Notes under the pieces: model-generated
What the model saw: the letters and a program-made list of their open reading frames with translations, nothing else
What the model was told of the DNA's origin: nothing
Database searches by the model: none
Shown: positions 23,507 to 29,941 of the stretch, piece after piece
Position numbering within the stretch: position 1 is the first letter of the stretch
Layout: each line of letters opens with the position of its first letter
Translations under genes and position numbers: made by a program
From: Lachnospiraceae bacterium
GTDB lineage: Bacteria > Bacillota > Clostridia > Lachnospirales > Lachnospiraceae
Length of the DNA stretch: 29,941 nucleotides
Assembly: GCA_017412265.1 (NCBI GenBank)
Contig: JAFPYK010000211.1
Location: 1-29,941 of the forward strand
Reading direction: 5' to 3'

Positions 23507-25627
23507 TCATTGATCTTCTTCCGACTCGTCCGGCTTCTCTCCGGCTGCCTCGGCTTCGTGATTCTGCTCCTCAGCCAGAAGCGTCTCGTAGGTGGCATCC
23601 TTCTCCGGCTCCTGGTTCTCCTGCGCCGGATGATAGGTGGACACCATGTTCGCCACCAGTGTCCGGATCTCCTTCTTGTTGGCATAGGCCGCGCGCATCA
23701 GCGCCTCCAACTGCCCCAGGAATTCATCTACGTCAAACGGGATCGGGCACCCGATATGAATCAGGTCGTTCTCCGTCTTGCGCAGGCCCTCCTCCGCCAT
23801 CAGCTTCTCTTCATACAGCTTCTCGCCGGGCCGGAGGCCGGTATATTCAATCTTGATATCGACGTCCGGCTTAAACCCGGACAGGCGAATCAGGTTTCTC
23901 GCAAGTGTATCGATCTTGACCGGGCTTCCCATATCCAGGACGAAGATCTCTCCGCCTCTGGCATAAGTGCCCGCCAGCATCACCAGTCGCACCGCCTCGG
24001 GGATGGTCATGAAATACCGGATGATATCCGGATGCGTGACCGTCACCGGACCGCCCTTCTCGATCTGCTTCTTGAAGATCGGGATCACGGAACCGTTGCT
24101 CCCCAGCACGTTGCCGAAGCGCACGGCCACAAACTCCGTCTTCACATCCTTGAAGACCCTGCCCGTGCCGTCCTTGTCCGCATTCTCAAATCCCACATGG
24201 GTAAAGAGCTGCGGGATCTCATCCGCCTTGCCGGCCTTGATCTTCTCGTCGAAGCTCTGGATGAACATCTCGCACAGACGCTTGGAAGCGCCCAAGATAT
24301 TGGTCGGGTTCACCGCCTTGTCGGTGGAAATGAGCACGAACCGCTCACAGCCGTGGACCATCGCCGCGTAAGCTGTCTTGTAGGTTCCGATCGCGTTGTT
24401 CTTGATCGCCTCGTTCGGGCTGTCCTCCATCAGCGGCACATGCTTGTGGGCCGCCGCGTGATAGACGATCTGCGGACGGTAGTCCTCAAAGACCTCGAAC
24501 ATCTTCCGGCTGTCACGCACGGATCCGATCAGGGTCACCAGATCGAGCGCCGGGTACTTCTCCCTCAGCTCCAGCTGGATCGCGTACGCGTTGTTCTCAT
24601 AGACGTCAAATATAATCAGCTGCTTCGGATCGTGTGCCGCAATCTGCCGGCACAGCTCGCTTCCGATCGATCCGCCGCCGCCCGTTACCAGGACGACCTT
24701 GCCGCTCACGAACTGGTACACACCGCTCATGTCCGCCTTGATGGGATCTCTCCCCAGGAGGTCTTCCACAGAGACCTTCTTCATGGCGCTGACCGAGACC
24801 TCACCGTTCACCAGCTGGTACATGCCTGGCAGATTCTTCAGTTCACAGTCCGTCTCCTGGCAGATATTCAGGATATCCCTTCTCTCCATGGCAGAGGCAG
24901 ACGGAATGGCCAGAAAGATCTTATCGATCTTGTATTTATCCACCGCTGCCAGGATCTCGTCCCGGCCGCCGACGATCGGTACACCGTCCACGTAGCGGTT
25001 CCATTTGTTCGGGTTGTCATCGATGATGCAGACCACACGGTCCTGAAGTTCCTTCGCTCTCTGGATCTCCCTCAGGATGTTCTGCCCGGCGATGCCCGCG
25101 CCGATCAGCATGACCCGCTTGATATCATGATCGTCGGCCCGGTGCTCCCGCAGAAGCAGGACGAACCGGTAGGCGAACCGGACACCCAGGATGAAGACAA
25201 ACTGGATCAGTGCTCCGATGCAGTAATAAGAGATGGGCATCCGCTGATACAGAGCCGTAATCGCCACGATATGGAACACTGCCGTGATCGCGGAGGAAAA
25301 ACCGACACGCATCAGTTCGGAATAGCTGGCGAATCTCCACAGGCTCCTGTAGAGATGCAGGAACCAGAAGACCACAAGGCAGAACACGGTATAGATCGGG
25401 ATAAACTTCTCCCAGGCAACGATATACTGCGGCTCGATCTTGGAGAACGTGCAGTCGAAGCGAAGCCAAAGTGCCATAAAATATGCCATATTGACCACGA
25501 TGATGTCGTACACTCCGAGAACCAGGGCAATCATCTGCCAATGTTCCAGGCCGAACGGTCTTTTCTTTTTTCCTTTTTTCAGGCTCGAACTCGATACCTT
25601 TTCATCCTTTCGATGTTCAGTGCCCAT
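23507..25627 (-). CDS. FlaA1/CapD-type membrane UDP-GlcNAc 4,6-dehydratase
   Basis: The 706-residue protein has four N-terminal membrane spans (about 30-160), a CoA-binding-like Rossmann domain beginning MLIGAGIAGQ, then a catalytic extended SDR domain. That domain has TGGGGSIGSELC (315-326), HAAAHKHVPLMED, STDKAVNPTN (434-443), LGASKR and RFGNVLGSNGSVIP. The lysine-bearing TDKA in place of the usual Tyr-dependent motif is typical of PglF-type dehydratases. The product, a UDP-2-acetamido-2,6-dideoxy-4-keto-hexose, feeds the aminotransferase gene 14 bases downstream. A stretch of roughly 30 residues at 464-496 before VAVRFGNVLGS looks like an insertion relative to family members. The last 60 residues are acidic and low in complexity. 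AGAGG lies 9 bases before the ATG. Confidence 0.93.
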   Translation of the reverse strand: MGTEHRKDEKVSSSSLKKGKKKRPFGLEHWQMIALVLGVYDIIVVNMAYFMALWLRFDCTFSKIEPQYIVAWEKFIPIYTVFCLVVFWFLHLYRSLWRFASYSELMRVGFSSAITAVFHIVAITALYQRMPISYYCIGALIQFVFILGVRFAYRFVLLLREHRADDHDIKRVMLIGAGIAGQNILREIQRAKELQDRVVCIIDDNPNKWNRYVDGVPIVGGRDEILAAVDKYKIDKIFLAIPSASAMERRDILNICQETDCELKNLPGMYQLVNGEVSVSAMKKVSVEDLLGRDPIKADMSGVYQFVSGKVVLVTGGGGSIGSELCRQIAAHDPKQLIIFDVYENNAYAIQLELREKYPALDLVTLIGSVRDSRKMFEVFEDYRPQIVYHAAAHKHVPLMEDSPNEAIKNNAIGTYKTAYAAMVHGCERFVLISTDKAVNPTNILGASKRLCEMFIQSFDEKIKAGKADEIPQLFTHVGFENADKDGTGRVFKDVKTEFVAVRFGNVLGSNGSVIPIFKKQIEKGGPVTVTHPDIIRYFMTIPEAVRLVMLAGTYARGGEIFVLDMGSPVKIDTLARNLIRLSGFKPDVDIKIEYTGLRPGEKLYEEKLMAEEGLRKTENDLIHIGCPIPFDVDEFLGQLEALMRAAYANKKEIRTLVANMVSTYHPAQENQEPEKDATYETLLAEEQNHEAEAAGEKPDESEEDQ

Positions 25628-25649
25628 CCTGATAAACCTCTTTCTTCAA

Positions 25650-27062
25650 TCATCTGGTTAAGATAAATCCGATCAGGGGATTGCCGGACGCCTTAACCGC
25701 TCCCAGCTCATCTGCAATCTCTGCATTGGCGGAAGTCTGCCATCCTTCGACGCAGACTACAGAGCACTCTTCTCCGAGCGCCTCCACTGCGGCAGCATCC
25801 TTGTTCGGGTTCCCCCCGAGTTTACATTCGATTCCCGACAGCTTCCGGGCCAACAGCTCGCAGATCGCGGCCATCTTCTGGCCGTCGGCCGTGCCCAGGA
25901 GCAGCACCTTCTTCGCGTCATGCAGACGCAGGCGAAGCGCCGCGGCGATGTATGCCGCTTCCTCTTCTTCGCTCGCCTTGTCGATCATTCCGAGATGAGC
26001 GGCGCAGGCGCGGTCCATGCCTTTCACATGTCTCTTCTTCCCCGACGTGAAGACGCCGAGCACCGGAACACCGTAACGCTCCTGCAGGACCTTGGGGCTG
26101 CACACCCGGTCTCTCAGATAGAAATCCACGAAGAAATAACCCGCGGCGAGAATCAGGCCGCCGATGAGTCCGATGATCCCCAGCTTAATGCCCTGCTTGA
26201 TGATCGTGGTCTTGCTGGGAACCGTCTTCTCCGGCTCCACCAGCTTCTTTAACTGCGCCTCTGCGTCGTCAATCTCTGTCGAGTTGCTCTCATAATCGCT
26301 GCTGAAGGCAATCTGGAGATTGGCCAGATCCAGGTCGAGTGTCCGGGAAGATCCCTCGCTGACCACAGACAGTGTATGTTCACCGATCACCGTGTTCAGC
26401 AGCTGCTCGTTCTCCTCCATCACGCGCCGGACCTCAGCCAGCACCTTGTCGCCCCGCTCTTCCGTATCCGCGATCACGGTAATCGTCATCAGCCCGTTTG
26501 CGAGATCCGCATCGATCGAATAGATGTTTTTCTTCGCATACTTCGTGACCGTGTGAGCCGTCGTCAGATCCGCCCCGCCGGGCATGTCGATCAGGTCATC
26601 GAACGGAATCCGGTTCACCGCCGCCGAGTAGCTGTTCACCAGCGCCTCGGTATAGTTGGGATTCTGGTACATGACCCCCGGTATGATCTCGTAGTTCGTA
26701 TCAATAAAATACGTCACCGAAGTCTGGTAAATATTGTACGGATCCATGAGAAGGAGGAGCGAATTCTGCTTATAGTAATCCAGCTTGGCCACCCACTCCC
26801 GGAGGTTCGCGGCCTTCGTCTCGTAGGTCTCCTTGCTGCGCTCATACTTCTCCAGCTTCGTGAGGTAGGCCTCTTCTGCCTTCGCTCTTGCTTCCGGATC
26901 CGTATAATCGCGGTACTCTTTTACAACGCCGTATACTCCCAGAAGAAGCCCGAACAGAAGCATGGTAACGATTATGGCACGCCAGTGGCGCATGATCGAC
27001 CAGAACAAATCACAAATACGTACTTCGATTTCATCATTTCTGCTATAAGTGTTCTCTTTCAT
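25650..27062 (-). CDS. Wzz/YveK-type chain-length protein with a degenerate BY-kinase-like C-terminal domain
   Basis: The 470-residue protein has two membrane spans (about 27-47 and 293-313) flanking an extracytoplasmic coiled-coil region (LEKYERSKETYETKAANLREW), the layout of chain-length determinants. After the second span about 155 cytosolic residues resemble a tyrosine-kinase P-loop domain, with KKVLLLGTADGQKMAAICELLARKL where active BY-kinases have a GxGKS/T Walker A. The Gly-Lys-Ser/Thr is absent and there is no Tyr-rich tail, so it is probably a non-catalytic regulatory domain. A BY-kinase gene is not seen in this window. The ATG at 27062 is preferred over a TTG at 27083 because the latter would place GGAGGA inside the gene; spacing from that site is about 13 bases, slightly long. 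First gene of the large operon. Confidence 0.82.
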   Translation of the reverse strand: MKENTYSRNDEIEVRICDLFWSIMRHWRAIIVTMLLFGLLLGVYGVVKEYRDYTDPEARAKAEEAYLTKLEKYERSKETYETKAANLREWVAKLDYYKQNSLLLLMDPYNIYQTSVTYFIDTNYEIIPGVMYQNPNYTEALVNSYSAAVNRIPFDDLIDMPGGADLTTAHTVTKYAKKNIYSIDADLANGLMTITVIADTEERGDKVLAEVRRVMEENEQLLNTVIGEHTLSVVSEGSSRTLDLDLANLQIAFSSDYESNSTEIDDAEAQLKKLVEPEKTVPSKTTIIKQGIKLGIIGLIGGLILAAGYFFVDFYLRDRVCSPKVLQERYGVPVLGVFTSGKKRHVKGMDRACAAHLGMIDKASEEEEAAYIAAALRLRLHDAKKVLLLGTADGQKMAAICELLARKLSGIECKLGGNPNKDAAAVEALGEECSVVCVEGWQTSANAEIADELGAVKASGNPLIGFILTR

Positions 27063-27105
27063 TTTGTCAGAAACTTCCTCCAAGTATAGGTTTATAATCC
27101 ATTAT

Positions 27106-27134
27106 AGTATAGCATAAACAGTGCCCTGAATCAA
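27106..27134 (-). promoter_or_regulatory. Sigma-A-type promoter of the 16-gene polysaccharide operon
   Basis: Read on the minus strand, TTGATT (27134-27129), a 17-base spacer and TATACT (27111-27106) with an upstream TG dinucleotide (extended -10) form a good promoter. The start would be near 27099, giving a leader of roughly 36 bases. No other promoter of similar quality was seen in the operon. Confidence 0.8.
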
Positions 27135-27200
27135 CCATTAGCGGTATAAGCCCGTTTCCCGGATTTCCTTTATTTTCCGAGCCCCGGCAGGAGACGCAGG

Positions 27201-27243
27201 AAGGAGCGTCCCGGACCTGCAATAGCGCAGGCGGGCGCTCCTT
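27201..27243 (-). terminator. Strong hairpin after the SGNH-like gene, without a U-tract
   Basis: AAGGAGCG pairs with CGCTCCTT, and an inner CCTGC pairs with GCAGG around a short loop, giving a long GC-rich hairpin 5 bases after the stop codon of the upstream gene. The minus strand continues CCTGCG with no run of T, so if it stops transcription it is not a canonical intrinsic terminator. It may also protect the 3' end of the message. Confidence 0.4.
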
Positions 27244-27248
27244 GGTAC

Positions 27249-28964
27249 TTACTCTTCAACGATGATATCATATCTTGGGAATCCGAAGATCAGGCTGTTC
27301 TCGTAGGCTCTCAGGAACCGGTTCGTCCAGGCCGCCGTTCTCTTCCCCGGGTGTGCGGAAGAATAAGTGTTAAATACGACGCTGTCCAGGACCAGGCCGG
27401 TTCCGGGGTCGATTACAACCACGTTCATGCCGATGGTATTCTGCGCATATTCATTGCCCTCCAGGATGACCGAGCACCGGGAATACGCCAGATATCCGCC
27501 GCTGACAAGCTGAAGCCTCGCACCTCCGTCCAGCGTCAGCTCCTTGCTGAGCGTATCGACAGACTCTGCCTCATACCGCACGTTTCCCTTCTCGATAACC
27601 GCCAGATATGAATGCATATACATCTTCTCATCGAAGGCCGTCTTCAGTCCCAGGCCGCTCAGCTTCTCTTTCTCTTCTTCGCTGAGCCCCGCCTGCATGT
27701 CATTCTGCCCGGCGATCACGATGACATATCTGTCCCGGTTCTGAATCAGCTTGTCCAGATAAGCGGTAAGACTGCCCTCAGCCTCCAGCTCCACGACGTC
27801 AAAGACCTGGCGGTAGGCCGGCAGATTCTCCTCGTACCGCTCATTGCGCACGGAACCCACTCCGCAGTTCTCCTGCAGGTATTGTCCGAAGTAATCCGAC
27901 GTCTTCAGGCTGCCCTTCGCATTCAGGTGCTTGCCGCCGTCCACGCTGTCCGTCCCGAGGTCAAGAGGCACATCCGCCTCATACATCAGGTCGATATACT
28001 CGATGCCCAGATCCTCCGCTGTTTTCGCGGTCGTCTCAAACCGGTCCTCCGTCCACGCGGAGAAATAACTGCCCGGCTTCGCGTAGCAAGGCACCTTCGT
28101 GAGGACCAGCTGACACCGGTTCTCATCGCAGAGCTCCTTCATCTTCCGCAGGAACACCAGATTCTGCTCTGGGATCTCCGTGCGGTACAGACCCCGCTCC
28201 TTCAGTTCGTCCGCCTGCTCCTTCATGCTCTCCTTGGTCAGAGTCACTTCCTGAACCACGGAGGAGAGGAACTGGCCGGCTGTGTAGTAGTTATCCAGCG
28301 TCTGGTAACCCGTGAAATCCGTCTCGTTCATCTCCTGCCAGCGGTCATGATACTTGATGACCGGCAGCAGACAGCTCCAGAAGACATTTTCCGCATAGGC
28401 CCCCGCTGCCTCCCGGACCTGGGGATTGTCCTTCGCCCGGTCGTACAGCTGCTGATAGTTCCACGCGAATTCCACCTTCTCCGGCGAGAGCGGGAACGCG
28501 TCCATGATATAATGCACGCCCGCGTCCAGGTTGCGCCCGGTATCGTCACTGAAGAAGAGCTCGCTGGCGTCCAGGATGATCACCTTCGGGCTCTGGGTCC
28601 GGAAGATCTGCTGCATGAGGAAATAGCTTCCCTCCACCGTCTGGACACTGGTCGCCAGATTATAAGCAGAGATCCCGTACTGCTCGTACAGCCTCATAGG
28701 CGAGACACCGAAGAGCATATGGCTTGTCCCCAGGAAGAACACGTCCTCGGTATTCTTCTCCAGCGACCGGAAACCATCCACCGTATATTTCTGATTTTCA
28801 TCAAATTTCGGCCAGGAGTATTTCGGTGTCAATAACTTCTGGACACAGAAGAACAACACCAGCCCCAGGCCCCAGAAGAGAACCGTCCGGCACAGCCGCG
28901 TCCACGGCCTCTTCTCTCTTGTGTCTGTTTTTTCCACTGCCATTTTCCCATCAAGCTTTCTCAT
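27249..28964 (-). CDS. Membrane-anchored SGNH-like protein with C-terminal permuted FAM3/ILEI-like domain
   Basis: The 571-residue protein starts with a basic segment and one membrane anchor (about 25-45), so the rest is probably extracytoplasmic. Residues 60-365 resemble the SGNH/AlgX/DHHW-type fold: FFLGTSHMLFGVSP with candidate nucleophile S81 and VDGGKHLNAKG with D342 and H346. Such proteins usually O-acetylate or otherwise modify exported glycans, often with a membrane-bound acyltransferase. Residues about 380-560 look like the FAM3/ILEI fold, with its two halves in reversed order (see findings). It is a tandem paralogue of the partial gene upstream, 30 bases away. An internal ATG at 28943 is an alternative start; neither has a strong ribosome site. 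No membrane-bound acyltransferase gene is in the window. Confidence 0.7.
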   Translation of the reverse strand: MRKLDGKMAVEKTDTREKRPWTRLCRTVLFWGLGLVLFFCVQKLLTPKYSWPKFDENQKYTVDGFRSLEKNTEDVFFLGTSHMLFGVSPMRLYEQYGISAYNLATSVQTVEGSYFLMQQIFRTQSPKVIILDASELFFSDDTGRNLDAGVHYIMDAFPLSPEKVEFAWNYQQLYDRAKDNPQVREAAGAYAENVFWSCLLPVIKYHDRWQEMNETDFTGYQTLDNYYTAGQFLSSVVQEVTLTKESMKEQADELKERGLYRTEIPEQNLVFLRKMKELCDENRCQLVLTKVPCYAKPGSYFSAWTEDRFETTAKTAEDLGIEYIDLMYEADVPLDLGTDSVDGGKHLNAKGSLKTSDYFGQYLQENCGVGSVRNERYEENLPAYRQVFDVVELEAEGSLTAYLDKLIQNRDRYVIVIAGQNDMQAGLSEEEKEKLSGLGLKTAFDEKMYMHSYLAVIEKGNVRYEAESVDTLSKELTLDGGARLQLVSGGYLAYSRCSVILEGNEYAQNTIGMNVVVIDPGTGLVLDSVVFNTYSSAHPGKRTAAWTNRFLRAYENSLIFGFPRYDIIVEE

Positions 28965-28994
28965 GCGGTGTGCGCATGTGATCTATATCAGGCA

Positions 28995-29941
28995 TCAGAA
29001 GTCATCTCCCGCATCCGGGAACATCCGTGCCCTCTCATATCCCGCGATCAGCGTCTTAATCATCTCCGGGTCTCTGAATCCTGCCGGATCGGCACCGGCG
29101 GGGTCGAACACAACACTGTCCACGGCCAGGCCGCTGTCTGCGTCAAGCACGATCACGTTGAGCCCCTTGAAGTTCAGAGCATAGTCTTCTCCGTCGACCT
29201 CGACATGGCAGGAAGAAACGCTGAGATAGCCCTTGCTGAGCACCGAGAGCGTCTTCCCGCAGTCAAGTTCGGCCACGTAGGTCACCGGGTCTACGGAACT
29301 CTTCTCGAAGATCACCTTCCCGCGGTGAATCACTGCTCCGTAGGAGAGCTTCTGCATGCTCTCATCCCAGACCGTCTTCAGCTTCAGGGCCGCCAGGGCC
29401 GCCTTCTGCTCCTCTGTGATTGCCTCCTGCAGGTCATTCTGCACGGCAAGCACGATCGTATACTGATCCGCGTTTTCCCGCAGCAGCTTCATATATGCGC
29501 AGAAATCCTGCTCGTTCTCCAGGTCTGCGGTCTTCCGGATCTCCCGGTAGACAGGCATATTCTCCTCGTATCTTTCGTCAATCTTTCCGGCAAGCCCATA
29601 CCGCTCCGCGAGAATCTGACCGTAATAATCCGCCGTTTTCTCCGCCCCGCGGTAGTTCAGATGTCTTCCGCCGTCCATCGTATCCCGGGCGAGATCCAGC
29701 CCGAGATCCGCCTGATAGACCAGGTCCAGGAACATCAGATTCTCTTCCCCGGCAGCTTCCTCCACCGCCTTGCTGCGCACCTCCGGCCACGCAGAGCTGT
29801 AGGTGTTCGGCATCGCATACACCGGCACCTTGGTCAGGATCAGCTCGCAGGAGTGCTTCTCGCACAGCTCCTTCATCTGCCGCAGAATGGCCAGGTTCTC
29901 CTTCGGGATCTGCGAATCATACAGACCCTCGTCTGCCATCA
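28995..29941 (-). CDS. Second SGNH-like/ILEI-like paralogue, C-terminal part only
   Basis: The frame is open to the right edge, so about 315 C-terminal residues are seen and the N-terminal anchor and serine motif lie outside. It aligns along its whole length with the downstream paralogue: LTKVPVYAMP versus LTKVPCYAKP, MDGGRHLNYRG versus VDGGKHLNAKG with catalytic Asp and His retained, ERYEENMPVYR versus ERYEENLPAYR, and KGLNVIVLDADSGLAVDSVVF versus the paralogue's GMNVVVIDPGTG region. Both copies therefore keep the SGNH and ILEI-like parts. The divergence suggests different acceptors or partners rather than a recent copy. Gene order implies it is expressed first, with the downstream copy in the same transcript. 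Confidence 0.72.
   Translation of the reverse strand, partial: MADEGLYDSQIPKENLAILRQMKELCEKHSCELILTKVPVYAMPNTYSSAWPEVRSKAVEEAAGEENLMFLDLVYQADLGLDLARDTMDGGRHLNYRGAEKTADYYGQILAERYGLAGKIDERYEENMPVYREIRKTADLENEQDFCAYMKLLRENADQYTIVLAVQNDLQEAITEEQKAALAALKLKTVWDESMQKLSYGAVIHRGKVIFEKSSVDPVTYVAELDCGKTLSVLSKGYLSVSSCHVEVDGEDYALNFKGLNVIVLDADSGLAVDSVVFDPAGADPAGFRDPEMIKTLIAGYERARMFPDAGDDF

Noticed and set aside
23510..25666. A very long open frame on the plus strand opposite the dehydratase gene, and similar antisense frames across the window
   Set aside because: They have no plausible ribosome site, low-complexity His/Asp/Arg/Leu-rich products, and mirror the codon phase of the real genes on the other strand in GC-rich DNA.

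Overview
The window looks like a cell-surface glycan locus from a moderately GC-rich Bacillota, probably a Lachnospiraceae-like Clostridium relative. This is inferred from the TagF, TarI/IspD and LicA/C/D families, sigma-A-type promoters and strong Shine-Dalgarno sites; no rRNA or taxonomic marker is present. I see no phage genes, insertion sequences, tRNAs or CRISPR arrays. Nearly all the DNA is coding.

Layout. (A) 1-3551, minus strand: a choline module. It holds a winged-helix + CTP:phosphocholine cytidylyltransferase + choline kinase fusion, a second stand-alone LicC-type cytidylyltransferase, and the N-terminal part of a BCCT transporter. (B) 3552-3885: a divergent promoter region with near-consensus promoters on both strands, a shared 11-bp motif and two palindromes. 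(C) 3886-8432, plus strand: a uronic-acid nucleotide operon with an XRE-HTH-fused UDP-glucose dehydrogenase, a galacturonokinase-like GHMP kinase, a sugar-1-phosphate nucleotidyltransferase and a UDP-glucuronate 4-epimerase. It ends in a bidirectional terminator shared with the convergent operon. (D) 27062 down to 8500, minus strand: a 16-gene Wzy-type polysaccharide operon. In transcription order: Wzz-like protein, FlaA1/CapD-type dehydratase, DegT aminotransferase, priming transferase, GT2, beta-propeller protein, TagF-like transferase, Wzy, IspD/TarI-like cytidylyltransferase, extended SDR, Stealth phosphotransferase, two TupA-like ATP-grasp ligases, LicD, CapA-like protein and Wzx. A perfect intrinsic terminator lies between the two TupA paralogues. 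(E) 27249-29941, minus strand: tandem paralogues of a membrane-anchored SGNH-like protein with a C-terminal domain resembling a circularly permuted FAM3/ILEI fold; the second runs off the window.

How it fits together. Choline would be imported, phosphorylated and activated to CDP-choline (A), then attached by LicD. The FlaA1-type dehydratase and DegT aminotransferase would make a UDP-activated 2-acetamido-4-amino-2,4,6-trideoxyhexose, used by the priming transferase. TagF, IspD/TarI and Stealth imply phosphodiester-linked components. Wzx, Wzy and Wzz would flip and polymerise the repeat. This closely parallels pneumococcal phosphocholine teichoic acid, which uses a trideoxy amino sugar, ribitol phosphate, LicA/C/D and a flippase plus polymerase. 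Here it is combined with a uronic-acid supply operon and TupA-like ligases that could aminoacylate uronic acids. The most unusual feature is that the two divergent operons each begin with an enzyme carrying its own N-terminal DNA-binding domain, facing each other across one shared promoter region.
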